64,000 nucleotides of DNA from Oscillospiraceae bacterium (GTDB lineage: Bacteria; Bacillota; Clostridia; Oscillospirales; Oscillospiraceae). Of the stretch, positions 42,302 to 50,900 are shown one piece after another. The stretch lies in assembly GCA_017445875.1 (NCBI GenBank), contig JAFSRZ010000048.1, positions 22,604-86,603 on the forward strand, given 5' to 3'. Made by a program: the position numbers and the translations under genes. Numbering within the stretch: position 1 is the stretch's first letter; every line of letters begins with the position of its first letter. The notes beneath the pieces are model-generated. The model worked only from the letters and a program-made list of their open reading frames with translations, searched no databases and was not told where the DNA came from.

Positions 42302-43420
42302 GTGTTTTGTACGGCTAAGAAGGTTAGGAACGGAATTTTAATCTGTGGAGCCTACGGACTGGGCAACGCCGGGGACGAGGCCATTTTGAGCGCGATTCTG
42401 CGGGAGGTGCGTACCGCCGCGCCCGACGCCGATATTACCGTGCTGTCGCGTGACCCCGCCGAAACCGCCGCCCGGAACGGTGTCAAGGCGCTGTACTTCT
42501 TCGACCTGCCCGGCATGCACCGGGTACTCAGTCAGACGCGCTTATATATCAACGGCGGCGGAAGCCTGATTCAGGACGCCACCAGCCGCCGGAGTTTGTG
42601 GTACTACCTCTATACACTCCACGCCGCGAAACGCCACGGCTGCCGGGTGTTAATGTACGGCTGCGGTATCGGCCCCGTGACGTACCGGGGAGACCGCGCT
42701 TTGACACGGCGCGTCCTGAACCGTTGCGCCGACATGATAACGTTACGCGAGTCCGATTCCCTGCGCGAACTGGAGGCATTACGCGTCAGAAAGCCGGAAA
42801 TCATCCTGTCCGCCGACCCGGCCTTGACACTCACGCCCGCGCCGGAAGCGGAAGTCGACGCCGTGCTGGAACGCGCCGGAATCCCGCCGCACGGGAAATA
42901 TTTGTGTCTGGCTCTGCGGAACTGGAAGGGCTACGCCAAAAAAGCGTCCGTATTCGGCGCGGCGGCGCGGTACGCGTGGGAGAAGTACGGCCTCACGCCC
43001 GTTTTCACCGCCATTGAGAAGCGTCAAGACCCGTCCGCACACCGTCCGGCGGCGGCGACACTCGACGGTATCCCGCATTATTTCCTCGACGACGCCGGGG
43101 ACACGGGTACCATTATCGGGGCGTTGTCGCGGATGGAAGTCATAGTGTCCATGCGCTTGCACGCGCTGATTTTCGCGGCGGGACAGGGGATACCGCTTGT
43201 CGGGGCGGTCTACGACCCGAAAGTGTCGGCGTTTCTGCGCTACATGGGCGAGGACTTGTTCACAGACTTGGACACGCTCACGGAGCCGGTACTGTGCGGA
43301 CTGCTGGACAAGGCGGTATCCCGTGCCGGACACCCCGAAGCACAGGCACGTACTGTCGCACATCTCCGCGACATCGAGAGCCGCAACATGGACGCTGTCC
43401 GGCGTCTCTGGGAACGCTGA
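42302..43420 (+). CDS. csaB: Polysaccharide pyruvyl transferase (CsaB)
   Basis: Adds a ketal pyruvate to a secondary wall polysaccharide; pyruvylated wall polymer is the ligand for SLH domains. About 365-372 aa: LICGAYGLGNAGDEAILSAILRE, YINGGGSLIQDATSRRSLWYYLY, YGCGIGPVTYRGDR, ADPALTLTPAPE, and VIVSMRLHALIFAAGQGIPLVGAVYDPKV, all characteristic. The start is uncertain: GTG 42302 overlaps its GGGGGG, ACG at 42311 has ideal 8-base spacing, and ATT at 42335 also fits the family start. The gene makes sense with the three-gene SLH operon at 47904-58014. Confidence 0.9.
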   Translation: MFCTAKKVRNGILICGAYGLGNAGDEAILSAILREVRTAAPDADITVLSRDPAETAARNGVKALYFFDLPGMHRVLSQTRLYINGGGSLIQDATSRRSLWYYLYTLHAAKRHGCRVLMYGCGIGPVTYRGDRALTRRVLNRCADMITLRESDSLRELEALRVRKPEIILSADPALTLTPAPEAEVDAVLERAGIPPHGKYLCLALRNWKGYAKKASVFGAAARYAWEKYGLTPVFTAIEKRQDPSAHRPAAATLDGIPHYFLDDAGDTGTIIGALSRMEVIVSMRLHALIFAAGQGIPLVGAVYDPKVSAFLRYMGEDLFTDLDTLTEPVLCGLLDKAVSRAGHPEAQARTVAHLRDIESRNMDAVRRLWER

Positions 43421-43442
43421 CGGGTTCAAGCGAGGTGACATT

Positions 43443-43708
43443 ATGCCTGTATTGTGTATGTTTTTCGGTATCATCGTCCGAATGTACAAGGAAAGCGGCG
43501 GGAAACATAACCTGCCCCACATTCATGCGGAATATTCCGGGGAAGAAGTTGTCGTTGCTCTGGACGGCACAATCTTAGAGGGAAGTATTCCGAAAGCCAA
43601 AATGAAACTGCTGGACGCGTGGATGGAAATCCCCGCGAGGAATTGGAAGCGGACTGGAAACTGTTGTCAAACGGAGAACAATTTTTCCGGATTGACCCGT
43701 TGCGTTGA
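43443..43708 (+). pseudogene. DUF4160 protein gene, frameshifted
   Basis: Reads MPVLCMFFGIIVRMY and KHNLPHIHAEYSGEEVVVALDG, the DUF4160 pattern, in one frame up to LLDAWMEI at about 43630. The rest of the family sequence (EELEADWKLLSNGEQFFRIDPLR, then TGA at 43706) is in another frame. Restoring one base in the aatccccgcg run near 43632 repairs it. Without it, the first frame runs on without stop into the DUF2442 gene. ATG 43443 with GAGGTGACATT. It may be a true mutation, a sequencing error, or a frameshift site; neighbours are unaffected. Confidence 0.75.
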
Positions 43709-43718
43709 GGTGGCGCAT

Positions 43719-43964
43719 ATGTTGCAACCGAAACTTGTCAGTGTGTCGACGGCGGAGCCGTTGACACTGCGCCTTGTGTACGAGACTGGGGAGGCGAAAC
43801 TGTTCGACGTGTCGCCATATGCTGACGGTTCGTGGTACGGGGAGCTTCGGAACCCGGACTATTTCCGGACGGTTCATCTTGTCGACGGCGGCACGGGTAT
43901 CGAATGGGAACACGGTCAGGATATTGCGCCGCATGAACTGTACGAGTTAAGCCGTTCCGACTGA
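43719..43964 (+). CDS. DUF2442 family protein
   Basis: 81-aa protein with the DUF2442 pattern: a beta-rich start (PKLVSVSTAEPLTLRLVYETGEAKLFDVSPYA), then FRTVHLVDGGTGIEWEHGQDIAPHELYELS. DUF4160 and DUF2442 genes are often neighbours and behave like a small accessory pair, possibly toxin-antitoxin-like; that role is unproven. ATG 43719 has GAGGTGG at 5 bases, so it can start independently even though the broken DUF4160 frame reads into it. Confidence 0.82.
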   Translation: MLQPKLVSVSTAEPLTLRLVYETGEAKLFDVSPYADGSWYGELRNPDYFRTVHLVDGGTGIEWEHGQDIAPHELYELSRSD

Positions 43965-44057
43965 TGAACGACACGCCGGGGCGTCATGGAACAAACATTC
44001 TATGACGCCCCGGAAAAAGTCGGTCGGTCTTTCCGACACATTTTTTCGGCAAAAGCC

Positions 44058-44086
44058 TTGACAAGTTGTCAAAAAGTGGCTATAAT
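44058..44086 (+). promoter_or_regulatory. Strong promoter in front of the two-repeat locus
   Basis: TTGACA (44058-44063), 17-base spacer, TATAAT (44081-44086), both perfect. The 15-bp palindrome ttgacaagttgtcaa (44058-44072) covers the -35 box and could be an operator. Expected transcription start is at the first repeat copy near 44093. Confidence 0.85.
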
Positions 44087-44092
44087 GCGCCT

Positions 44093-44187
44093 ATACCTTC
44101 CCTATGAGGGATTAAAACCTTCTGCAGGAAATTGATTGCCCCAATGCACCACATTGAAGCGAGTTCATACCTTCCCTATGAGGGATT
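44093..44187 (+). CRISPR. CRISPR-like pair of repeats with one spacer-like segment
   Basis: The 21-bp sequence ataccttccctatgaggga(tt) occurs at 44093-44113 and 44167-44187, 74 bases apart. The first copy continues as aaaac, giving ...ctatgagggattaaaac, which resembles the 3' end of type I-B/III repeats of Clostridia (ctatgaggaattgaaac type). The second copy is altered after gggatt, as terminal repeats often are. About 48 bases of unrelated sequence lie between. No cas gene is in the window. Alternative: a pair of regulatory sites in the leader of the next gene. Confidence 0.45.
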
Positions 44188-44226
44188 CCCAGCTTGTTGC
44201 TTTGTATAAAGGGGGCTTTCGCGTTG

Positions 44227-44520
44227 ATGTACCCGTTTCTGACGCTGGACGACGACACGGAAATTGTCCATTCCGAAATGTACCCGGACGGACAGGTGAA
44301 AGTCTACATCGAAAAGCCCGACCCAAAAGACTGTTTCCATCACGCGATATGCTGGCTCCCCGGCTATGTGTGGGAGGACGTGTACGGCTTCTCACAGGCG
44401 GACATTGACCGCTATTCGGAAGTCGTGCAGTCCACGGCGCATTTGATTTTACGTTTTGCGCGGGAAGGCGGTTTTGAAAATGCCGCGGGTTTAAGATTGG
44501 CTCCTATGCTGATTGCGTGA
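44227..44520 (+). CDS. Hypothetical protein
   Basis: 97-aa protein not recognised. It starts YPFLTLDDDTEIVHSEMYPD and has VKVYIEKPDPKDCFHHAICWLPGY in the middle, then a helical C-terminus (IDRYSEVVQSTAHLILRFAREGGF). No membrane span or metal motif beyond scattered His/Cys. ATG 44227 has AAGGGGG 11 bases upstream; TTG 44224 would have better spacing. The gene lies downstream of the strong promoter and the two CRISPR-like repeats, which may be its leader. Confidence 0.65.
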   Translation: MYPFLTLDDDTEIVHSEMYPDGQVKVYIEKPDPKDCFHHAICWLPGYVWEDVYGFSQADIDRYSEVVQSTAHLILRFAREGGFENAAGLRLAPMLIA

Positions 44521-44522
44521 CA

Positions 44523-44561
44523 AAAAGCGTCCCGTCCACGTTGAGAGGACAGGACGCTTTT
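44523..44561. terminator. Bidirectional terminator
   Basis: Stem aaaagcgtcc/ggacgctttt with an inner tcc/gga pair; T-runs on both strands, between two convergent stop codons. Confidence 0.85.
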
Positions 44562-44565
44562 CTAT

Positions 44566-44961
44566 TCACGCGCCGAGCATAACGCGTAACGCGTCCTGCA
44601 AGACCTGTGAACAATTGATGTTTCGTTTCTCCGCCTGATTCGCCATCCATGCGGGGAGTGACACATTTTTTCGGACGGCTCTTGTATCCGTTTCGGCGCG
44701 GTAGCGCATGGTGTCCACGGTAATCACGGACAGAATCGCGTTCGGTTCGCGTACAATGTCTTTTTGCGCGGTGGGGGCGGCAATCGGCATACCCTCATCT
44801 TCGGCGACGGTCAGCCAGCCGCTGGCGGCGTCGGTAATCATGTCGAGCGCGTCGGACAAGTCCCGTCCGCTTGTGGCGCAACCGGGGAGGTCGGGAACAC
44901 GGGCAAAATATTTGGTGCCGTCCTTGTTCGGCGTGATAACCGCTGTATAGGCGTATTTCAT
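44566..44961 (-). CDS. hicB: HicB antitoxin (pair 2)
   Basis: 131-aa antitoxin: YTAVITPNKDGTKYFARVPDLPGCATSGRDLSDALDMITDA (RNase H-like part), then a C-terminal ribbon-helix-helix NVSLPAWMANQAEKRNINCSQVLQDALR. It differs strongly from the HicB at 32960, so it is not a recent duplicate. ATG 44961 with GGAAAGGAG, 16 bases after hicA. Confidence 0.92.
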   Translation of the reverse strand: MKYAYTAVITPNKDGTKYFARVPDLPGCATSGRDLSDALDMITDAASGWLTVAEDEGMPIAAPTAQKDIVREPNAILSVITVDTMRYRAETDTRAVRKNVSLPAWMANQAEKRNINCSQVLQDALRVMLGA

Positions 44962-44977
44962 ACGGTCTCCTTTCCCG

Positions 44978-45172
44978 TCAGGCTCTGCCCAACGTTTGAT
45001 TGTGTTTGATTTCTTTGAGGATGTATCTAAGGTCATCGTCGTCGAAATCGTGAGTTTTCAACGGTATCGCCCTGTTCAACTCTGGATTATACCAAAGTTC
45101 GTGTTTCCTTTGCCGCTTCAACTGATAGCCGCCGTCTTTCAGGGCTTTCACCGCTTTATCATGCGGGGTCAT
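44978..45172 (-). CDS. hicA: HicA toxin, mRNA interferase (pair 2)
   Basis: 64-aa HicA-family toxin: DKAVKALKDGGYQLKRQRKHELWYNPELNRAIPLKTHDFDDDDLRYILKEI. The catalytic His region is RKHELW. ATG 45172 with GGAGACGCC. On the minus strand TTGATA and TAGAAT with a 16-base spacer lie about 20-55 bases upstream (near 45195-45222) as a likely promoter; no clean palindrome like that of pair 1 is evident. Confidence 0.88.
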   Translation of the reverse strand: MTPHDKAVKALKDGGYQLKRQRKHELWYNPELNRAIPLKTHDFDDDDLRYILKEIKHNQTLGRA

Positions 45173-45242
45173 GGCGTCTCCTCCTTTTCTCTGCTATTCT
45201 ACACAAATTTACGCAAATATCAAGCAAAAAACGATACAGCGT

Positions 45243-45274
45243 AAGCCGGAAACATGTTGCCACGTTTCCGGCTT
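45243..45274 (-). terminator. Hairpin after fba
   Basis: Perfect 11-bp stem aagccggaaac/gtttccggctt with a 10-base loop, 55 bases past the fba stop; no T-run on the minus strand. Confidence 0.5.
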
Positions 45275-45328
45275 GTTTGCGTGTTCAGGATGGCGTCAGG
45301 CGCGCACCGTCAACGCCGTTGGAGAAGT

Positions 45329-46312
45329 TCAGATAAACGCCTTGTGGTCACAGCCCAGAACATCAGTCAGCTTGTGGGCGACAAGTTCCTTGATAGCCTG
45401 ACGGGCGGGTTTCAGATACTGACGCGGGTCAAAGTGGTCGGGATGGTCGTTGAAATACTTCCGGAGGGTGCCAGTCATCGCAAGACGGAGGTCGGAGTCG
45501 ATGTTAATCTTGCAGACAGCCATACTGGCGGCCTTGCGGAGCTGTTCTTCGGGAATGCCGACGGCGTCGGGCATTTTGCCGCCGTTCTCGTTGACCATCT
45601 TGACGAACTGCTGAGGCACGGAGGACGAGCCGTGGAGGACAATCGGGAAGCCCGGCAGACGCTTGGAGACTTCTTCCAGCACGTCGAAACGGAGCGGAGG
45701 CGGCACGAGTTCGCCCTTCTCGTTACGGGTGCACTGCGCGGCGGTGAACTTGTAAGCGCCGTGAGAGGTGCCGATAGCGATTGCCAGAGAGTCGCAGCCG
45801 GTGCGCTGTACGAACTCCTCGACTTCTTCGGGGCGGGTATAGGAGGCCGCTTCGGCGTCGACGTTGACTTCATCCTCAATGCCGGCGAGTGTGCCTAACT
45901 CGGCCTCGACAACCACGCCGTGGTCGTGGGCGTACTCTACGACCTGCTTTGTGATTTTGATGTTTTCGTCGAACGGGAGGCCGCTCTTGTCAATCATGAC
46001 AGAGGTAAAGCCGCCGTCGATGCAGTCCTTGCAGAGTTCAAAGCTGTCGCCGTGGTCGAGGTGAAGCACGATGGGCAGACCGGTTTCGATGATGGCGGCT
46101 TCCACGAGCTTGACCAGATAGGTGTGGTTGGCATAGGCGCGGGCGCCCTTGGAGACTTGGAGAATCAGGGGGGCTTCCAAGTCCTTGGCGGCTTCGGTAA
46201 TGCCCTGCACGATTTCCATGTTATTCACATTGAAAGCGCCGATGGCGTAGCCTCCGTCGTATGCCTTTTTGAACATCTCCTTGGTGGTGACGGGCGCGGT
46301 GAACTTTGGCAT
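45329..46312 (-). CDS. fba: Class II fructose-bisphosphate aldolase
   Basis: Zinc-dependent aldolase of glycolysis and gluconeogenesis. 327 aa. Zinc ligands and phosphate sites are seen in LPIVLHLDHGDSFELCKDCIDGGFTSVMIDKS (first His pair), VVVEAELGTLAGIEDEV, LAIAIGTSHGAYKF, FPIVLHGSSSVPQQF and KINIDSDLRLAMTGTLRKY. ATG 46312 with AGGAGA at 8 bases; the ATG three codons earlier overlaps the ribosome site. It is transcribed divergently from the phosphofructokinase gene next to it. Confidence 0.96.
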   Translation of the reverse strand: MPKFTAPVTTKEMFKKAYDGGYAIGAFNVNNMEIVQGITEAAKDLEAPLILQVSKGARAYANHTYLVKLVEAAIIETGLPIVLHLDHGDSFELCKDCIDGGFTSVMIDKSGLPFDENIKITKQVVEYAHDHGVVVEAELGTLAGIEDEVNVDAEAASYTRPEEVEEFVQRTGCDSLAIAIGTSHGAYKFTAAQCTRNEKGELVPPPLRFDVLEEVSKRLPGFPIVLHGSSSVPQQFVKMVNENGGKMPDAVGIPEEQLRKAASMAVCKINIDSDLRLAMTGTLRKYFNDHPDHFDPRQYLKPARQAIKELVAHKLTDVLGCDHKAFI

Positions 46313-46447
46313 AGGAATCATCTCCTGTACACATTTTTGCTGTTCGGGGAATCCGCCTGACAGCGGCGGCGCGGCGAAACTTGCGGGCGTTCCGCCTTTC
46401 ACCGTCTCCGACAGGGACAGGATACCCCGGAGCAACAATCTTTGGCA

Positions 46448-46476
46448 ATTATACCACAAAAAAAAATGAAAAGCAA
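46448..46476 (-). promoter_or_regulatory. Promoter for fba
   Basis: Minus strand TTGCTT (46476-46471), 17-base spacer containing nine T, TATAAT (46453-46448), followed by a leader of about 130 bases rich in GC stems. Confidence 0.75.
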
Positions 46477-46479
46477 GTA

Positions 46480-46508
46480 TTTACTTTTCAAATTTTGGAT
46501 GATATGAT
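46480..46508 (+). promoter_or_regulatory. Promoter for the PPi-type phosphofructokinase gene
   Basis: TTTACT (46480-46485), 17-base spacer, TATGAT (46503-46508). Its -35 box is only three bases from the -35 box of the fba promoter. Confidence 0.7.
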
Positions 46509-46540
46509 AGGGGGGTATCAATTCAAGAGGAGGCGTTCCC

Positions 46541-47779
46541 ATGAGTACACTGAAAGGTGCCTGTATCATCGGCCAGTCCGGCGGCCCCACGTCCGTCATC
46601 AACGCCAGCGCCTACGGCGTCATTGACACCGCGCTGAAAGACCCCAACATTACCCGCGTATTCGGCGCGGAACACGGTATCAAGGGCGTCCTGAATGACC
46701 GCCTGTTCGACATGGGCGAGGAAGACCCCAAGGAACTCGAATTACTGAAGTATACACCTTCCTCCGCGCTGGGTTCCTGCCGCTACAAAATCGCCGACCC
46801 CGACGCCGACGACACCGACTACAAGCGCATTCTGGAAATCTTCAAAAAGTACGATGTCCGCTACTTCTTCTACAACGGCGGCAACGACTCCATGGACACC
46901 TGCAACAAGATTTCCAAGTATATGCAGAAAGTCGGCTACGAGTGCCGCGTGATGGGCGTCCCCAAGACGATTGACAATGACCTGTTCGGCACTGACCACT
47001 GTCCGGGCTTCGCCTCCGCCGCCAAGTATATTGCCACGTCCTGCATGGAAGTCTACAAGGACGCCCGCGTGTACGACACGGGACTTGTCGCGGTAGTGGA
47101 AATCATGGGACGCCACGCCGGATGGCTGACCGCCGCCGCCGCGCTGGCGACTGCCAAGGGTGCCGGCCCCGATTTGATTTACGTGCCGGAAGTCGACTTC
47201 GATATGGACAAGTTCCTTGCCGACGTTGACCGCATTTACAAGGCCAATAAAAACTGCATGGTGGCGGTCTCCGAGGGCGTACACTATGCCGACGGCTCGT
47301 TTGTCTCCGAGGCGAAAACGTCCGCTACCGACGGTTTCGGACACGCGCAACTGGGCGGACTTGCCGCCATGCTGGCGAACATCGTCAAAGAGCGCACCGG
47401 CGCGAAAGTACGCGGTATCGAACTCAGTTTGTTACAGCGTTGCGGCGCACATCTGGCGTCCAAGCGCGACATTGAAGAGTCGTATATGTCCGGTTCGGAA
47501 GCGGTCAAGAACGCTGTCGCGGGCATGACCGACAAAATGGTAGGCTTTGAGTGTACGCGTGACGGCGGCGTGTACACCTGCAAGCCCAAGCTCCTGAACC
47601 TGACCGACGTTGCCAACACCGAAAAGAAAGTGCCGCTGGAATGGATTAACGCCGACCACAACGGCATTGAACAGGGCTTCATCGACTACGCCCTGCCGCT
47701 GATTCAGGGTGAACCCGACCTTCCGAAAGAAGATTCCCTGCCGCGCTTCGCCCGCCTCAAGAAAGTTCTGGCGAAATAA
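46541..47779 (+). CDS. pfp: 6-phosphofructokinase, probably PPi-dependent
   Basis: 412 aa, longer than the ATP-type enzyme of about 320. Start CIIGQSGGPTSVINASAYGVI. Two positions point to pyrophosphate as donor: YNGGNDSMDT, where the ATP enzymes have GGDGS, and PKTIDNDL, where they have PGTIDND (Lys in place of Gly). PPi-PFK usually reads GGDDS, so the Asn is a further variation seen in the clostridial long forms. Other blocks: CPGFASAAKYIATSCMEV and EIMGRHAGWLTAAAALA. ATG 46541 with AGAGGAGG at 9 bases. With fba next door this gives a compact glycolytic pair. Confidence 0.9.
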   Translation: MSTLKGACIIGQSGGPTSVINASAYGVIDTALKDPNITRVFGAEHGIKGVLNDRLFDMGEEDPKELELLKYTPSSALGSCRYKIADPDADDTDYKRILEIFKKYDVRYFFYNGGNDSMDTCNKISKYMQKVGYECRVMGVPKTIDNDLFGTDHCPGFASAAKYIATSCMEVYKDARVYDTGLVAVVEIMGRHAGWLTAAAALATAKGAGPDLIYVPEVDFDMDKFLADVDRIYKANKNCMVAVSEGVHYADGSFVSEAKTSATDGFGHAQLGGLAAMLANIVKERTGAKVRGIELSLLQRCGAHLASKRDIEESYMSGSEAVKNAVAGMTDKMVGFECTRDGGVYTCKPKLLNLTDVANTEKKVPLEWINADHNGIEQGFIDYALPLIQGEPDLPKEDSLPRFARLKKVLAK

Positions 47780-47801
47780 TCCCAACACAATGCGCGTTGC
47801 G

Positions 47802-47834
47802 CGTCCCCTCTCTCACGGAGAGGGGGCGTTTTTT
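47802..47834 (+). terminator. Terminator of the phosphofructokinase gene
   Basis: Stem cgtcccctctc/gagagggggcg with a short loop and six T. Confidence 0.85.
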
Positions 47835-47844
47835 GCAATAAAAA

Positions 47845-47868
47845 GCTCTCCCCCGTTTCCGGGGGAGA
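47845..47868 (-). terminator. Terminator of the giant surface protein gene
   Basis: Minus strand stem tctccccc/gggggaga, loop ggaaac, followed by TTTTT. Confidence 0.8.
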
Positions 47869-47903
47869 ATTTCGCTTGTTGGTATCAGTTCCCGCGACTG
47901 GTA

Positions 47904-50900
47904 TCAGTTCCCGCCGAGATAGCGGTACAGGAACATGACCATTTGGGCGCGTGTGCAAGCCTGATACGGGGAGAAGGTCGTAGCCGTGGTTCCGTTGGTG
48001 ATACCCTTTTCGAGCGCCCACAACATCGGCTCATAATAGTTTTCGTTGGGGTTGATGTCGGTGAAGGGACAATTCCACTGCGTGGGGCGGGGGCGTCCCG
48101 CGACACGGTTCAGGAACATGACCATTTGGGCGCGTGTACAGGCCGCGTACGGTTCAAAGGTCGTGGGCGTGGTGCCGTTGGTGATACCGCGTTCGACTGC
48201 CCACATCATGGCGGTGTAGTAGTTGGCGCTGGGGTCAACGTCCGTGAAGGGACTGTTGTAGGTCGACGGCATGGGCATTCCCTGCGAGCGCCACAGGAAC
48301 ATAACCATTTGGGCGCGTGTGCAAGCCTGATTCGGGGAGAATGTCGTAGCCGTGGTTCCGTTGGTGATACCGCGTTCGACCGCCCACTGTACAGCCGTAT
48401 AGAAGAAATTATCGGGCTGCATGTCCACGAAGGACACGGACGTATAGGACGGCGTGGGATTCACGGGCGTTGTATTGTTGTCGGGTGTGGGGTTGATGTC
48501 GCCGGTATTGGTGTTACTGGTGGTATTGCCGTTGTCGGTACTGGTGGACGTTGAGGAGGCTTTTTTGAATGTCGCCTTGACCGTGACATTGGCTTTCGGC
48601 ATTTCAAAAGTATAGGTGCCGTTGGTCTCTGTGAGGGCGACTTCCTTTTTGCCGGAGGTGGTGACAACGGTCAGCGTGTCGAGTTCATAACCGGTTTTGG
48701 GCGTGGGGGTCACGGTGATAATGGACTCGGCGGTAGCCCGCTTGGAACTGGCGGTCAGGGTGCCGCCGCTTCCCGCGGACGTTGTGATTTTGTAGGTACT
48801 GCTACTGGACGAACTGCCGCCGGAAGAGCTTCCGCCGCCGCCGCCGCCGCCGCTACTGCTGTTGTTGATAACAGTCCACTGAGCCGTGAGCGTGGAATCT
48901 TGGTTGAATACGGTTGCGGTCGTCACTTGGGCGTTGTTCAGGTACCAGCCGTTGAAGGTGTAGCCAGTGCGTGCCGTCGCGGGCAACGAGGACAGCGTGC
49001 CGCCCTTGGCTACATACTTGTCACTGATTGCGGTGCCGCCTTGGGCGTCAAAATGAATCGTCACAACGTCCTTAGTCAGTTCCACATCGCTGAAATACTG
49101 TTGCGTCCAGCTCGCCACGCGTTCGGAATCGGTGCCGGTGTAGCTAATCGGTTCCAGATAGGTTGTGTTGTTGTGCGTATGCTGGGCGAATGTGGCGTCA
49201 AACGCGGCGGGGACGTTGAGTGTCACTTTGACAGCTTCGGGCAGTTCGTCGAGAGTGCCTTGCGAAATGGTTTCCTGTTGGCCGTTGGTGGTCTTGACGA
49301 TTTGGTAGACCGGCGTCACGGACAGTTTCATGGAAGGTTTCGCGGCGTCGTAACTCTGCAACTTGATTTCCACGGAGACGACAACTTCCGTTGCGGTGTC
49401 GGCGGACTGTTCGGCGACGGCCTGCTTGACATTATCCTTGGCGAGTGCCGCGCTTTTCATGCTGGACTGATGTTCCGCGGACTTCACGCCGGTGTCGACG
49501 TAGCTTAGCGCGGCAAGGGGCGTATCGGAAACGGCGCTCTGGTCGACGGGCGTTTCCTCGTAGACGATATCGGCGTAACTGGTGACAGTCAGCGTCGCGG
49601 AGCAGACCGCCGACTGATAGTGGGCGCTGATGAGATATTCCCCGCTGACAGCGGTCGCGGCAATCGTAATTTTGCCGCTTGTGTCAATCGTGACGCCGCC
49701 ATTAGTGGGCGAGACCGTCCACGTGACGCCCGTTGTCAAGGTTGTATCGTTCGAGCCGACGGCGGTCGCGGTGGAGGAGGCCGCGTCCGTGCCGTTGAGC
49801 GTGACGGACGCCGGGTCAAGCGCGACACCGGTCAATTTCGGGGCAGTGTTCGTGACCGTCAGCGTGTTGGAACGCGTCTGCGTGACCTGCGTGGCGCTGA
49901 TGGTATAGTCTCCGCTCATGGCGGCCTTGTCCACGGTGACTTTACCGGTAATCGCGTCGACGGTGACGCCGTTGCCGAGGGGCGAGACACTCCACGTAAT
50001 GCCGCTGGTGATGGCGACATTCTCTCCGTTGAATGCCCGTGCGTCGATAATTTTATTTTCCGTGCCGTTGACTTCCACGGAAGCGGGGGAAAGTGTCACT
50101 CTGGCAAGCGCGACGGGCGTCAGGGGGGACGCGCTGAGCGTCAAAGTAGCGCTCTTGCTGGTGTCGCCGTGCGTGGCGGTGACTTCGTACGCGTCGGCGG
50201 TCGCGTCGGCGGCGACGGTGAGTTGAACAGTCGTTCCGGTCGTGGCGTTAAGCGTGACGCCGGTATTTCCGGGGGAGACTGTCCAAGTAATGTCGTCGGT
50301 CACGGTTCCCTGCGTGGTTGCAATGACGGTTTTCGCGCCGGTGCCGTCCAGTGTGACAGTCGCCGGATTGAGGGTGACGCCGGTCAGGGATTGCGTCGTA
50401 TCCGGCTGATTGCTGACGCGCAGGGTCGCCGACTTCGTGCCGATATCACTGGAGGCCGTGACGGTGTAATTTCTGAGCATGGCGTTCCCCGCGACGGTGA
50501 TATTACCGTTTGCGTCAATGGTCACGCCCTTGTCGTCGGGCGATACGCTCCATGTGACACCGGAAACTGTCTTGCTGGCGGAATCGACGGCTCTGGCGGT
50601 CGCGGAAGCGGAGGTCATACCGTCTACGACAACCGTTTCCGGCGTCAGAATGACCTCGGAGAGCGTGACAGCGGGATTGTTGACAACAGTCAGCGTGGCC
50701 TCTTTGGTGATACCGTTTTTCGTGGCCTTGATGGTGTAATCCCCCGCGATGGCGCTCTGGAAAATGTGAATGGTGCCGGTATTGTCGATACTCACGCCGC
50801 CATTGGCGGGAGTAATCGTCCATGTCACGCCGCCCACATCCTGATTGTTGCTGTCAAATGCGCGGGCGGACGATGTTTTACTCTCGGTGCCGTCGACTGT

